Assembly (NCBI RefSeq): GCF_024499055.1
Contig: NZ_CP071249.1
Location: 1,086,001 to 1,150,000, forward strand
Direction: 5' to 3'
DNA length: 64,000 nt
Source of the DNA: Turicibacter bilis
GTDB lineage: Bacteria; Bacillota_I; Bacilli_A; MOL361; Turicibacteraceae
The number at the start of each line of letters is the position of its first letter. The stretch's first letter is position 1. The position numbers were made by a program, and so were the translations under genes. A model generated the notes under the pieces. The model did no database searches. It was not told where the DNA came from and worked only from the letters and a program-made list of their open reading frames with translations. Of this stretch, positions 27,484-36,467 are shown in pieces.

Positions 27484-30120
27484 TTACTTAGCATCGTACC
27501 AAGTTGGTCCGTATGAGTAGTCGGCTTTTAATGGAACTTGGAGTTCGACGACGTTTTCCATTGTTTTCGTCACTAATTCAATCATCATATCTAGTTCTTC
27601 TTGTGGAACTTCAAAGATTAATTCATCGTGTACTTGAAGTAATAAACGTGATTTTACGTTTTTCTCAAGCATCGCTTGATGAACATCAATCATCGCTTTT
27701 TTGATGATATCGGCAGCTGTCCCCTGAATTGGAGCATTCATTGCGGTACGCTCACCAAATTGACGAATCGCATAGTTTTTCTGTGTTAATTCAGGAATAT
27801 AACGACGACGGTTAAATAACGTTGAGACATAACCATTAAACTTCGCATACTTCACTGTATCTTCCATATACTGATGAATTCCTGAGTAAGTTTCTAAATA
27901 ATGATCAATATATTTTTTCGCCTCTTTTTGTGTAATATTTAAATTTTCCGATAAGCCGAAGGCACTCATTCCATAAATAATCCCGAAGTTAATCGCTTTC
28001 GCTGAGCGACGTAAATCTGATGTCATCTCTTCTTCTGACACTTTAAAGACATCCATCGCTGTTTTCTTATGAATATCCTCTCCATGTTTGAAGGCATCAA
28101 TTAACGACTCGGTATTTGAAATATGAGCTAAAATTCGAAGTTCGATTTGCGAGTAGTCAGCTCCTAAAATCACCCATCCTTCTTGACTTGGCACAAACGC
28201 ACGACGAATCATGCGTCCCTCCTCTAAGCGAATCGGAATATTTTGAAGATTTGGTTCAATTGAAGAAAGACGTCCGGTTTGAGTCAGCGCCTGGTTGAAA
28301 ATCGTGTGGACTTTTCCATCTTCATAGCACGCTTTTTTCAACCCTTCAATATAAGTCGAATACAATTTCGTTAACGTACGATACTCCATAATTAATTTAA
28401 TAATTGGATGAGCATCACTTAACTTTTCTAATACATCTGCATTCGTTGAATAGCCTGTTTTCGTTTTCTTAACAACCGGTAACCCTAATTTTTCGAATAA
28501 TACCTCTCCTAATTGCTTCGGTGAATTGATATTAAACGGTGCTCCCACATGATCAAAGATTTGGGATTCTAATGCTTCAATACGCCCTTTTAAATCTTGA
28601 CCCATTTCATCTAATGTCGTTAGATCAAGAGACATTCCGTTATACTCCATCACTGCTAGTACTTCAGCAAGAGGCATTTCCATCTCTTCAAATAAACTTA
28701 ACTGCTCTTGTTCTTTTAATTGCTCAATCGCGGTTTCTTTTAACTTAAACACAGCAGTTGCAATATCAATGGAATGTTGGGCCACTTTCTCGATCGGTGC
28801 AACGGCACGTTTCGCCCCTTTTCCATACACTTCTTCATCATATAACACATCGTCATAATCATAATGTAGAGCTACTTTTTTGAATTCATTACTTACATTC
28901 GTTGGATTAATGACATATGTCGCTAATAATAAGTCAAAATCAACACCACGTAAATCAAATCCTTGCCACATTAACGCAACACGTGAACGCTTCACATCAA
29001 ATACTGATTTTTTAACACCTTCATCCGCTAAAAATGACATGAATGCTTGGCTTTCCTTTGCCACTTCAAAAGGCACATAATAAGCGTCTGTCTCATTTAC
29101 AATCGCAATTCCTAAAATATTAGCCTGATGGTAGTTTTCCTCAAAAATCTCTACATGAATTGCACTATTTTGATAACTTAACGTTTCTAACTCTCCCGCT
29201 TCTAAAATGATACGAATCGGTGCTTTCGGCTTTTCTTCTTTTACTTCTTCAAGCTTCATTTTTTTTAGAAAGGCATTAAACTCCATCTCCTTAAAGAAGT
29301 TCATGAGTTCTGCTGTCTCTGGTCCTTGATAGAATAAATCGTCAAATGTAACTGGAAGTGGAACTTCTCTATGAATCGTTGCCATACGTTTACAAAGCAA
29401 GGCCTGTTCAACATTAGCTTCCACTTTTTCTTTCATTTTCCCTTTTAACTCATCTGTATGAGTTACTAGATTTTCAACTGTTCCGAATTGTTTTAATAAT
29501 TTAATCGCTGTTTTTTCTCCAACCCCTGGGATTCCTGGTAAGTTATCTGATGGATCCCCCATTAACCCTTTTAGATCAACAATCTGACTTGGTGATAATT
29601 CATATTTAGCAAAGACTGCTTCTGGCGTAAATGACTCAATATCAGTTACCCCTTTTCGTGTAATATGAACCGTCGTCTTTTCATCGGCCATTTGAAGTAA
29701 GTCTTTATCTCCCGTAATGATATGAATTTTTTCAAAATCCGTTTGCTCACCAAGTGTCGCTAATGTTCCGATAATATCATCGGCTTCATAAGTCGGTAAT
29801 TCTAAACGTTTCACTCCTAATAAGTCTAAATATTTTTTAATTAAATTAATTTGTGAACGTAGTTCATCTGGCATCGGTTTACGTCCATCTTTATAACTAT
29901 CTAAAAACTCATGTCTAAATGTGGTTTTCCCTGCATCAAAGGCCACTAGCATGTGCGTGTGATTATACTCATCCATGACTTTATTCATCATATTGACAAA
30001 ACCATATAACGCATTTGTAAAAATACCCGTGCTTGTCTTCATTAAATTCCCGCTATATGCTGTTGCATAATATGCACGGTACATTAAACTATTTCCGTCT
30101 ATTAAAACTAATGTATTCAT
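27484..30120 (-). CDS. polA: DNA polymerase I
   Basis: The 878-residue repair polymerase has an N-terminal 5'-3' exonuclease (NTLVLIDGNSLMYRAYYA; GLMGDPSDNLPGIPGVGEKT). The middle 3'-5' exonuclease-like domain lacks the acidic D-x-E site (VEIFEENY), so proofreading is probably absent, as in Bacillus. The C-terminal polymerase has ADYSQIELRI near 655, RRSAKAINFGIIYG and LLQVHDELIFEVP. The frame opens at 30144, but the ATG at 30120 with AAGGG upstream gives the canonical MNTLVLIDG. Confidence 0.97.
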   Translation of the reverse strand: MNTLVLIDGNSLMYRAYYATAYSGNLMKTSTGIFTNALYGFVNMMNKVMDEYNHTHMLVAFDAGKTTFRHEFLDSYKDGRKPMPDELRSQINLIKKYLDLLGVKRLELPTYEADDIIGTLATLGEQTDFEKIHIITGDKDLLQMADEKTTVHITRKGVTDIESFTPEAVFAKYELSPSQIVDLKGLMGDPSDNLPGIPGVGEKTAIKLLKQFGTVENLVTHTDELKGKMKEKVEANVEQALLCKRMATIHREVPLPVTFDDLFYQGPETAELMNFFKEMEFNAFLKKMKLEEVKEEKPKAPIRIILEAGELETLSYQNSAIHVEIFEENYHQANILGIAIVNETDAYYVPFEVAKESQAFMSFLADEGVKKSVFDVKRSRVALMWQGFDLRGVDFDLLLATYVINPTNVSNEFKKVALHYDYDDVLYDEEVYGKGAKRAVAPIEKVAQHSIDIATAVFKLKETAIEQLKEQEQLSLFEEMEMPLAEVLAVMEYNGMSLDLTTLDEMGQDLKGRIEALESQIFDHVGAPFNINSPKQLGEVLFEKLGLPVVKKTKTGYSTNADVLEKLSDAHPIIKLIMEYRTLTKLYSTYIEGLKKACYEDGKVHTIFNQALTQTGRLSSIEPNLQNIPIRLEEGRMIRRAFVPSQEGWVILGADYSQIELRILAHISNTESLIDAFKHGEDIHKKTAMDVFKVSEEEMTSDLRRSAKAINFGIIYGMSAFGLSENLNITQKEAKKYIDHYLETYSGIHQYMEDTVKYAKFNGYVSTLFNRRRYIPELTQKNYAIRQFGERTAMNAPIQGTAADIIKKAMIDVHQAMLEKNVKSRLLLQVHDELIFEVPQEELDMMIELVTKTMENVVELQVPLKADYSYGPTWYDAK

Positions 30121-30230
30121 TGCATCAACCCTTATCTCTAGCATATTTTTATGCCTTGTTTACTATATTGTACTATTATTTTAACACATCAAAACTGTTT
30201 AAAACATATTTTTACAAGGACGGTGCTCAA

Positions 30231-30509
30231 ATGAATCAAAATTCAAACACAAAATCTCCACAACTCTTTCTACTTTTTAATATTACACTCCTTCTAACCT
30301 TTCCCCTAACCGGAGGCACACCTCTACTTCTTCATCTTTTATCAATAGACTCACTCATTCTGGCTCATTGGCTTCCTGCCATCATCTACTGCAGCATTCT
30401 TAGTTCTAGCTTTTGGGGTAAAAGAAGTGAATATACATCCATGACACGTATCTTTTGTTTTTTATTTATGCTTTACCATCTTATCCACTTATTCTTCAAT
30501 ATCAACTAA
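30231..30509 (+). CDS. small two-segment membrane protein
   Basis: The protein is 92 residues from the ATG that follows AAGGACGG. A longer frame from 30033 would run antisense through polA and has no ribosome site. After a polar N-terminus it has hydrophobic stretches at about 14-37, 43-57 and 72-90. It has no recognised family. It is transcribed divergently from polA with a separate start. Confidence 0.6.
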   Translation: MNQNSNTKSPQLFLLFNITLLLTFPLTGGTPLLLHLLSIDSLILAHWLPAIIYCSILSSSFWGKRSEYTSMTRIFCFLFMLYHLIHLFFNIN

Positions 30510-30642
30510 TTTCCATCATAACTGTTGATGACTTTAGGTATGATGTAGTAAATGTATGTTATTCATCTGTTTCTATATAGAACTAAAAAAACTATGATAT
30601 AATATCGTCATAAAAGTTTTTTTGGTAAAGGATGAATTTATT

Positions 30643-31443
30643 ATGAAGAAATTCCCTATCTATGTACTCTCAGTTGCAGCAATTATTATTGTATTTTTCT
30701 TTTACTCGCTATGTATTTTAAAATATAGCATTAAAGTAGAAGAAACCATTATTAACAGTCTAAATATTCCAAGCAGTTTTGATGGAGTCCGACTAATCCA
30801 ATTTAGCGATTTACATCTTAAAAATGAAGAAGATTTAGTGCTTCTTGAAAAATCTGTAAACGAAATCAACCGTCTTGAAGCAGACATTATTCTTTTTACC
30901 GGGGATCTATTTGAAAAAGGAGCCGTCACTTCAAGTCTAAGTTCACAAACAATCGAGATTCTCTCTCAATTAAAATCTTCTCTGGCCAAGCTTGCCATCT
31001 TAGGGGATAAAGATTTAAGCCAGCCAGATGAAATCAGTCATATTCTTACGACATCTTCTTTTAAAATCCTTCGTAATGAGTCACTTGAACTCTATAACGG
31101 TAGCAGTGAAGGCATTAATTTTATCGGGATTGATTCGTTATCAAGCTCACCTGATTTGAATACCTTGCTTTCACAATCTACTAATACGAATAATTTTAAC
31201 ATTCTACTCCTTCATGAACCAACATTAGCTGCAAAAGTAACCGATTATCCAATTGAAGTTCAACTATCTGGACATTGTAGAGGACAATCTAGTACATCAG
31301 GTTGTTCTCAATTTTATTCAGGAACTTATCGCTTTGCCGATCAATTAACCTTACAAGTCAACCGTGGATTAAATCGACCAAATAACATAGGTAACTTATT
31401 AACTCGTCCGACACTTTATTCATTCCTTTTAATCAAAGAATAA
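30643..31443 (+). CDS. YkuE-like membrane metallophosphoesterase, degenerate motifs
   Basis: The 266-residue protein starts at the ATG after AAAGGATG. It has one N-terminal membrane segment (residues 6-24) and then a calcineurin-like phosphoesterase fold. Motifs in order are FSDLHL, FTGDLFE, LGDKD, LLLHEP and LSGHCRGQ. The first, second and fourth are intact. The GNHD motif has become GDKD and the GHTHGG motif has become GHCRG, so two metal or catalytic His residues are missing. Related proteins act on wall or membrane phosphoesters; this one may be inactive or altered. Confidence 0.78.
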   Translation: MKKFPIYVLSVAAIIIVFFFYSLCILKYSIKVEETIINSLNIPSSFDGVRLIQFSDLHLKNEEDLVLLEKSVNEINRLEADIILFTGDLFEKGAVTSSLSSQTIEILSQLKSSLAKLAILGDKDLSQPDEISHILTTSSFKILRNESLELYNGSSEGINFIGIDSLSSSPDLNTLLSQSTNTNNFNILLLHEPTLAAKVTDYPIEVQLSGHCRGQSSTSGCSQFYSGTYRFADQLTLQVNRGLNRPNNIGNLLTRPTLYSFLLIKE

Positions 31444-31514
31444 AAGTGAGTCAGATGTCATCCCCCTTGCATATCATAAATTAGGACTGCAAGATGAAGG
31501 AGGAGTCTGAATTG

Positions 31515-31907
31515 ATGCCAATGAATTATCCAAATAGCGTGCCGTCTCAAGTTTCTTATCGAACAGCTGCACCATTAACCAATCAAGTCCCTAATTTATC
31601 AGCGATACCTGGGATTGAGCAAGATGAACGATGGGGATTTTTACCTTTTATCGGCGGGTTAGCTTTAGGAGGACTATTATTTGATGGATGGGGTGGTGGT
31701 CGCCCTTGTTGTGGAGGAGGGGGATATGCCTATCCTGTCTATCAACCCGTTTACCAACCGGTGTACTACCAACAACCAGTATATACACAACCATCTTATC
31801 CCGTTTATCAACAACAAGCCTCACAAACTGGATATTATGGACCTTATAATCCAGTCATGCCGACTGAAACAACCGTATTAGAAAGTAATAAATATTATTT
31901 ATCATAA
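31515..31907 (+). CDS. Tyr/Pro/Gln-rich surface or spore-coat-like protein
   Basis: This protein of about 130 residues has a Gly/Cys patch (GWGGGRPCCGGGGY). A low-complexity tail follows, built from PVYQ-type repeats (YPVYQPVYQPVYYQQPVY). A short hydrophobic stretch, FIGGLALGGLLF, lies before it. Tyr/Pro-rich, Cys-bearing proteins of this kind are common in spore coats or exosporium, which is the inferred role. The ATG at 31515 or the TTG three bases earlier follows AAGGAGGAG. It ends at a strong terminator. Confidence 0.6.
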   Translation: MPMNYPNSVPSQVSYRTAAPLTNQVPNLSAIPGIEQDERWGFLPFIGGLALGGLLFDGWGGGRPCCGGGGYAYPVYQPVYQPVYYQQPVYTQPSYPVYQQQASQTGYYGPYNPVMPTETTVLESNKYYLS

Positions 31908-31938
31908 ATAAAAACCACCCGTCAAACGGGTGGTTTTC
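31908..31938 (+). terminator. rho-independent terminator
   Basis: The stem AAAACCACCCG/CGGGTGGTTTT has a five-base loop. The IS200-like element begins just after it. Confidence 0.85.
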
Positions 31939-31944
31939 ACTAGG

Positions 31945-32662
31945 TCTATAAGCCCTTGTTACCGGCTAGCGTCTCAAGGCGCTAGCTTTCACTTTGTTCA
32001 AGCTACTTGCCTTTGCCGCTTTTGCTTACTCCTAAAGGAGTTTTCGTATGGCTAGCTACCCTTTAAAAGGGTCTTCATATTCTTTTACACTTAATTTATC
32101 CATGGCTATATCATGGCTTTCTTGTTCCTGTATATATTTCTTAATCGTTGCTTCATTTAATCCAACTGTACTTACGTAATATCCTTCGGCCCAAAAGTGT
32201 CTATTTCCAAATTTATATTTTAAATTTGCATGTTTATCAAAAATCATCAATGCACTTTTCCCCTTCAAATATCCCATGAAACTTGAGACACTCATTTTTG
32301 GTGGGATACTTACTAACATATGGACATGATCTGGCATCAGATGTCCTTCTATTATTTCTACTCCTTTGTAGGCACATAATTGTTTTAATATATCTCTTAT
32401 ACTGGTTTTATATTGATTATAAATTATTTTTCGTCTATACTTAGGAGTAAACACAATGTGATACTTACACATCCACTTTGTGTGAGATAAACTATTTGCC
32501 TTATTGGCCATAAAAATCACCTTTCTCTTCTAAAATAGTAGCCTGAACAACTCTATTATAGGAAGAAAGGTGATTTTTTAGTGGTATAACCCTTATTTCC
32601 CGCCCGCATAGCAGGTGGTTTTATGTTTCGCACGCTTCGCGAGCTCAACAGGCTAAAGCCTT
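31945..32662 (-). mobile_element. IS200-like insertion sequence
   Basis: This is an approximate 0.7-kb element with no terminal inverted repeats. An end hairpin lies at 31965-31986 (GCTAGCG/CGCTAGC) and another at 32600-32618 (CCGCCCGC/GCAGGTGG, one mismatch). The internal inverted repeat pairs CACCTTTCTC-like sequence at 32513-32529 with GAAAGGTGATTTTT at 32562-32578 and covers the transposase ribosome site. IS200 uses this repeat to limit its own expression. Exact ends are uncertain. There is no TnpB gene. Confidence 0.85.
32056..32511 (-). CDS. tnpA: IS200-family transposase (Y1 HUH type)
   Basis: The 151-residue single-strand transposase looks full length. The metal-binding HUH motif is HVHMLVSIPP near residue 62. 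The catalytic Tyr lies in IKKYIQEQ near residue 125. The N-terminus, CKYHIVFTPKYRRK, is typical of the family. The ATG at 32511 follows AAAGGTG, which is embedded in the element's internal inverted repeat. The open frame has no breaks, so the element may still be active. Confidence 0.95.
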   Translation of the reverse strand: MANKANSLSHTKWMCKYHIVFTPKYRRKIIYNQYKTSIRDILKQLCAYKGVEIIEGHLMPDHVHMLVSIPPKMSVSSFMGYLKGKSALMIFDKHANLKYKFGNRHFWAEGYYVSTVGLNEATIKKYIQEQESHDIAMDKLSVKEYEDPFKG

Positions 32663-32664
32663 TA

Positions 32665-32696
32665 ATAAAAAAGTAGACCTCGGGTCTACTTTTATT
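32665..32696 (-). terminator. terminator of the dehydrogenase gene
   Basis: The stem AAAAGTAGACC/GGTCTACTTTT (centre CGAG) with a T run on the minus strand overlaps the stop region. Confidence 0.8.
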
Positions 32697-33552
32697 TTTC
32701 ATATAATTTATAGAGAGCTTGTGTTCCACAGTTTTCTAACTCTCTTTTTTGACATTCTTCATACAGGCTTAAGACTAACTCAAGTCCTGGTAAATCAACA
32801 TTCATTGCCTTCGATTCACTACAAGCGATACGCATATCTTTAATAAAGTGTTTAATAAAGAAGCCTGGATTAAAGTCATCTTTAATAATACGTGGCGCCA
32901 TATTGCTTAATTGCCAGCTTGCTGCCGATCCGCTCGTTACTGCCTTTAAAACAGTCTCTAAATCTAGTCCAGCTCCTTTAGAATAAGCAAGGGCCTCAAC
33001 CATTCCGATAGCCGCTCCTGCAATGGCAATTTGATTCGCCATTTTTGTATGTTGACCACTACCCGCAGACCCCATATAAACAATCGTTTGACCCATTAAC
33101 TCTAAAATCGGTAAAATTTCATCATATGCTTCTTTGTCTCCACCAACCATAATCGTTAACGTTCCATTTTTCGCCCCAACATCTCCACCTGTAACAGGTG
33201 CATCTAAACACTGTAATCCTTTAGCTTGCCCTGCTTCATAAATACGTTTTGCTAAATCTGGTGTCGAGGTTGTCATATCAACTAAAATTGAATGAGCTTT
33301 TGCATGATTCACTAAACCATCTTCACCTAAATACACGCTTTCAACATCTGCTGGCACGCCAATAATGGTAAATATTAAATCACAAGTTGTTGCAATACTC
33401 TTTACATCATCACACCAAATAGCCCCAGCCTCGACTAAGCGATCAGCTTTACTTTTTGTACGATTATAAACATATAAGTCATGACCCGCTTTTAACAGAT
33501 GACCTGCCATTGCTTGACCCATGACACCAATTCCAATAAATCCAATCTTCAT
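32692..33552 (-). CDS. 3-hydroxyisobutyrate dehydrogenase-family oxidoreductase
   Basis: The 286-residue beta-hydroxyacid dehydrogenase has an N-terminal Rossmann fold (GFIGIGVMGQAMAGHLLKAGH). The substrate signature is DAPVTGGDVGAKNGTL near residue 117, and the catalytic Lys lies in HTKMANQ near residue 170. NRTKSK after beta-2 suggests NADP preference. Relatives reduce tartronate or succinic semialdehyde, or oxidise hydroxyisobutyrate; the substrate is not decidable here. The ATG follows GAGGGGG. It stands alone, flanked by the IS200 element and the repeat cluster. Confidence 0.88.
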   Translation of the reverse strand: MKIGFIGIGVMGQAMAGHLLKAGHDLYVYNRTKSKADRLVEAGAIWCDDVKSIATTCDLIFTIIGVPADVESVYLGEDGLVNHAKAHSILVDMTTSTPDLAKRIYEAGQAKGLQCLDAPVTGGDVGAKNGTLTIMVGGDKEAYDEILPILELMGQTIVYMGSAGSGQHTKMANQIAIAGAAIGMVEALAYSKGAGLDLETVLKAVTSGSAASWQLSNMAPRIIKDDFNPGFFIKHFIKDMRIACSESKAMNVDLPGLELVLSLYEECQKRELENCGTQALYKLYEK

Positions 33553-33652
33553 GAACTTCCCCCTCTTTCTTTGACACGATTAATCACTATATACAAACAC
33601 AAATACTTTCTACATTTACTACGGCAACCTAAATACTTAATAATTATGCCGT
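33553..33652. other. upstream region of the dehydrogenase gene
   Basis: No gene is seen. Together with the repeats at 33653-33794 this forms a 344-base gap between the dehydrogenase and the next gene. Confidence 0.4.
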
Positions 33653-33694
33653 GGGTCACCTGCCATGCGAAGCATGTTTCCTCCGCTGGTAGGG
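33653..33694 (+). repeat. hairpin repeat unit, second locus, copy a
   Basis: The unit starts GGGTCACC, where locus one has GGGTTCCC. The inner hairpin is CATGC/GCATG with loop GAA. The outer stem is CCTGCC/GGTAGG with one G-T pair on the plus strand. The conserved TTTCCTC side is present. Confidence 0.8.
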
Positions 33695-33697
33695 TAT

Positions 33698-33745
33698 GGG
33701 TCACCTAGCGATTTCTGAAAGGAATCTAATCCTCAACTACTAGGG
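33698..33745 (+). repeat. hairpin repeat unit, second locus, copy b
   Basis: The outer stem is CCTAG/CTAGG and the inner stem GATT/AATC. The 3' side ATCCTCAACTACTAGGG matches units U3-U5 at 10 kb, which ties the two loci to one family. Confidence 0.8.
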
Positions 33746-33747
33746 CT

Positions 33748-33794
33748 AGGGTCACCTGCCTGCCATGCGAAGCATGTTTCCTCCTCTGGTAGGA
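33748..33794 (+). repeat. hairpin repeat unit, second locus, copy c
   Basis: This copy is like copy a, with an extra TGCC before the inner CATGC/GCATG hairpin and the side TTTCCTCCTCTGGTAGG. Confidence 0.8.
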
Positions 33795-33859
33795 TCTTAA
33801 AAGTTTTTTACCCTATAAAAAACTTATGTGGACTTACATAAATTATAACATACTTGAAT

Positions 33860-33894
33860 GTAAAAAAAGCTATGAAATAAATTCATAGCTTTAA
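33860..33894 (-). terminator. terminator of the 227-residue protein gene
   Basis: The stem AAAGCTATGAA/TTCATAGCTTT is followed by T7 on the minus strand. Confidence 0.8.
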
Positions 33895-33896
33895 AA

Positions 33897-34580
33897 TTAT
33901 TTTTTTAATAAATAGTCTAGCACACCTTTATTGGCAATCGCTTCATAGTATTCTGTTTTCACCGCATAATACTCTTCAATTGATTTCATATACTCTGTAT
34001 GTAATTCTTCAATCGTATTAAAAATCATATTAATAGTTTGGAAGTATTGAACTGCTTCACTTGTTTTTGTATTATAGAACATTTCTTCAAAATTAGTTAG
34101 CTCTTTTGCTAGTACCTCTAACTCAGCATTTAAAACAACTAATTTCTCCGTTCGTGCTTGTTGTAAAACTGACATTTGTTTACCTAATGATGCTAAGTTT
34201 TCAGGAAGTTTTGATAATGTTGATTCTACTTTATCAAAATTAACTTCTTCTAACTCACTATTCATACATGTCACAACATTAGCTGTGTAATCTTTTAACA
34301 CTTCATATTCTGTATTAAATGATGTAAATAACTCTGTTACATCCTGACTTCCATCATAAGTTTGTCCTACTAGAATAATCTCACGCACATGTGATTGTAA
34401 CGCATTTAATGTCATTTCTAATGTATCCGGTGATTTTTTCTCACAGTTTACAATCTCTTGATCAATTTGTTGATAAAATTGGAATGCTTCAACTTCAGGG
34501 AATTTATAAGTAAGAGCAAAGAATACCCCAATAGCCGCGATTAATCCAATAATAACAAATGGTAAAAATGGTTTACGCAT
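33897..34580 (-). CDS. single-pass membrane protein with helical external domain
   Basis: The 227-residue protein has an N-terminal membrane segment (FLPFVIIGLIAAIGVFFAL, residues 5-23). The rest is almost wholly helical, rich in Glu and Leu, and likely a coiled-coil bundle. One Cys is near residue 47 and another near 103. The ATG follows AAGGAGTGAG. It is 15 bases downstream of a polysaccharide deacetylase gene on the same strand, so a wall-related role is possible. The family is not recognised. Confidence 0.6.
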   Translation of the reverse strand: MRKPFLPFVIIGLIAAIGVFFALTYKFPEVEAFQFYQQIDQEIVNCEKKSPDTLEMTLNALQSHVREIILVGQTYDGSQDVTELFTSFNTEYEVLKDYTANVVTCMNSELEEVNFDKVESTLSKLPENLASLGKQMSVLQQARTEKLVVLNAELEVLAKELTNFEEMFYNTKTSEAVQYFQTINMIFNTIEELHTEYMKSIEEYYAVKTEYYEAIANKGVLDYLLKK

Positions 34581-34595
34581 ATACTCACTCCTTCC

Positions 34596-35462
34596 CTATA
34601 AATCATCGCTTCCGAATAGATTTTTAACAATGTGATTATCCGGATTATATGGTAAAAACTCATATCCTAAGTCAGTATAATATTGAATAACTTTTGGTAA
34701 GACTTCCACTGTGACGTCTTTTTCATGGAATAAAACAACGGTTTGTCTTGGATAATTCCACAAATTCATACAATATTCAATATTTTTCATAATACTATCG
34801 ACTGAAGCTCCTGATTCCCAATCTAATGAATCAACATCCCAGTCCCAGCATTTAACCCCGATTTTATTTAACTCTTCAACGTGAGCATCTGTAAAAGTTC
34901 CTCCACCTGTCCCATAAGGGGCACGACATAATTCACTTTCAAATCCACCCGTAATTTCTTTAAGGAGTGCCTGTTCTTCTAACATCTCACCAGCAAAGTT
35001 TTGAGCTGCATTTTCCTCACCATATAAGGTTGAATAATCATGCGTCATCGAGTGCATCCCAATGTAGTGACCGGTATCTGCCATACGCTTTAAGATATCT
35101 TTTGAACCACTATATCTATCAATTGATGATCCTAGAACAAAAAATGTTCCTTTAATATCATAACTATCTAAAATATCTAAGATTTTCTCTGCATTTTGAG
35201 ATGGTCCATCATCAAAAGTTAAATAAACAAATTTAGCCTCTTTATTATGCCAGCTATTAACCGTCGTAATTGGTTCAAAATTTAAAGAACTTGGCTCAAC
35301 GGTTGCCACACTCAAACTATTTACTTGTTGAAAAATATTAAATACAAAACTTCCAACAACAAGTAAAAAAGCCACTAATGTAAAAACAATATAAGTCTGT
35401 GGTTTTACACGATTGCGGCGACCATAACTACCATAATTTGAATAATATTGTTGTCTTGCCAC
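34596..35462 (-). CDS. membrane-anchored polysaccharide deacetylase (NodB-like)
   Basis: The 288-residue protein has one N-terminal membrane segment (about residues 24-44) and a CE4 NodB domain outside. Motifs in order are TFDDGPS, HSMTHD, CRAPYGTGGG, DWDVDSLDW and VLFHEK. The last replaces the usual L-H-D with F-H-E. Enzymes of this group remove acetyl groups from N-acetylglucosamine or N-acetylmuramate in peptidoglycan. I use a GTG start at 35462, seven bases after GGAGGG. A paralogue lies directly upstream. The product of the gene 15 bases downstream may act with it. Confidence 0.88.
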   Translation of the reverse strand: MARQQYYSNYGSYGRRNRVKPQTYIVFTLVAFLLVVGSFVFNIFQQVNSLSVATVEPSSLNFEPITTVNSWHNKEAKFVYLTFDDGPSQNAEKILDILDSYDIKGTFFVLGSSIDRYSGSKDILKRMADTGHYIGMHSMTHDYSTLYGEENAAQNFAGEMLEEQALLKEITGGFESELCRAPYGTGGGTFTDAHVEELNKIGVKCWDWDVDSLDWESGASVDSIMKNIEYCMNLWNYPRQTVVLFHEKDVTVEVLPKVIQYYTDLGYEFLPYNPDNHIVKNLFGSDDL

Positions 35463-35604
35463 TACTTTTCCCTCCATCTGTTGTATTTGTTTTAATTATA
35501 CAATACCCGTTGTGAAAATGCATTCGAAATTCCAACATTATTCTACAAAATCACAAGGTAATTTATGGATTATATTATTTCTTTTTGCCACATAATAAAA
35601 TTGA

Positions 35605-36390
35605 CTATTTTTTCATACAATCAAATTCTTCTCCCTCATAATAAGGCATAAAAACATATCCTTGATTACGATAATATTCAATTACTCGTGGTAACACTTC
35701 TAAGGTTAATTCTTTCTCATGAAATAATAACACAACCTCATTTGGATAATTACTGTGTTTTAAATCTGCAATGACTTGATTAAAAATTGCATCAGCACTT
35801 GATTTCGCCCAATCTAATGAATCCACATTCCAATCCACACACTCAAGTCCAGCTTCCTCTAATGCTCTATAATGCCCCTCTTTAAAATGTGTCTTTCCTC
35901 CATAAGGTGGTCGACATAGATTACTTTCAAAACCTGTTAACTCTTTGATTTTCCCCTTAACTTCTAGCATTTCATTTACGAAGTTTTGTGGGGCTCCTGA
36001 AACATTATATAACTTATCCATATTATGCGTCATACTATGCAGTCCAATATAGTGCCCTCTTTTTAGGACTTCATTAAGAACTTCATCTGCATTTGATAAA
36101 AGATCAATATTTTCACCAATAACAAAAAAAATAGCAGAAATATCTTCTTTATCTAATAAATTTAATAAATCTAATGTATATTTAGATGGCCCATCATCAA
36201 ATGTGAGATAAACGACTTTTTCTGGTTTTGGATCTTGATAAATAAAATGTTCTATTCGATCATCAACGGTTGCTGCCTTTATTGTTATCATATTCATACA
36301 ACATAAAGCCATTAATATAACTCCAAATATTAAAAATAAAAATGACTTTAAACGTGTATTTAATTTCTCATCAAATAATGAATTTCTCAT
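35605..36390 (-). CDS. polysaccharide deacetylase, tandem paralogue
   Basis: The 261-residue CE4 enzyme has the same order of motifs as its neighbour: YLTFDDGPSKYT, GLHSMTHN, CRPPYGGKT, DWNVDSLDW and LFHEK. An N-terminal membrane or signal segment spans about residues 16-36. Shared features such as the FHE variant and the EVLPRVIEYY C-terminus point to tandem duplication. The ATG at 36390 is preferred over an upstream TTG, although its ribosome site is weak. Confidence 0.87.
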   Translation of the reverse strand: MRNSLFDEKLNTRLKSFLFLIFGVILMALCCMNMITIKAATVDDRIEHFIYQDPKPEKVVYLTFDDGPSKYTLDLLNLLDKEDISAIFFVIGENIDLLSNADEVLNEVLKRGHYIGLHSMTHNMDKLYNVSGAPQNFVNEMLEVKGKIKELTGFESNLCRPPYGGKTHFKEGHYRALEEAGLECVDWNVDSLDWAKSSADAIFNQVIADLKHSNYPNEVVLLFHEKELTLEVLPRVIEYYRNQGYVFMPYYEGEEFDCMKK

Positions 36391-36467
36391 TTTTTTCAAC
36401 TCTTTTCATATAAACTTCCTTTATATTATGCGACATTTTCCTTCAAATTATCGCGTTTCTTGTCGAA

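Noticed and set aside
30033..30230. N-terminal extension of the small membrane protein
   Set aside because: It runs antisense through the polA start and lacks a ribosome site; the ATG at 30231 has a good one.
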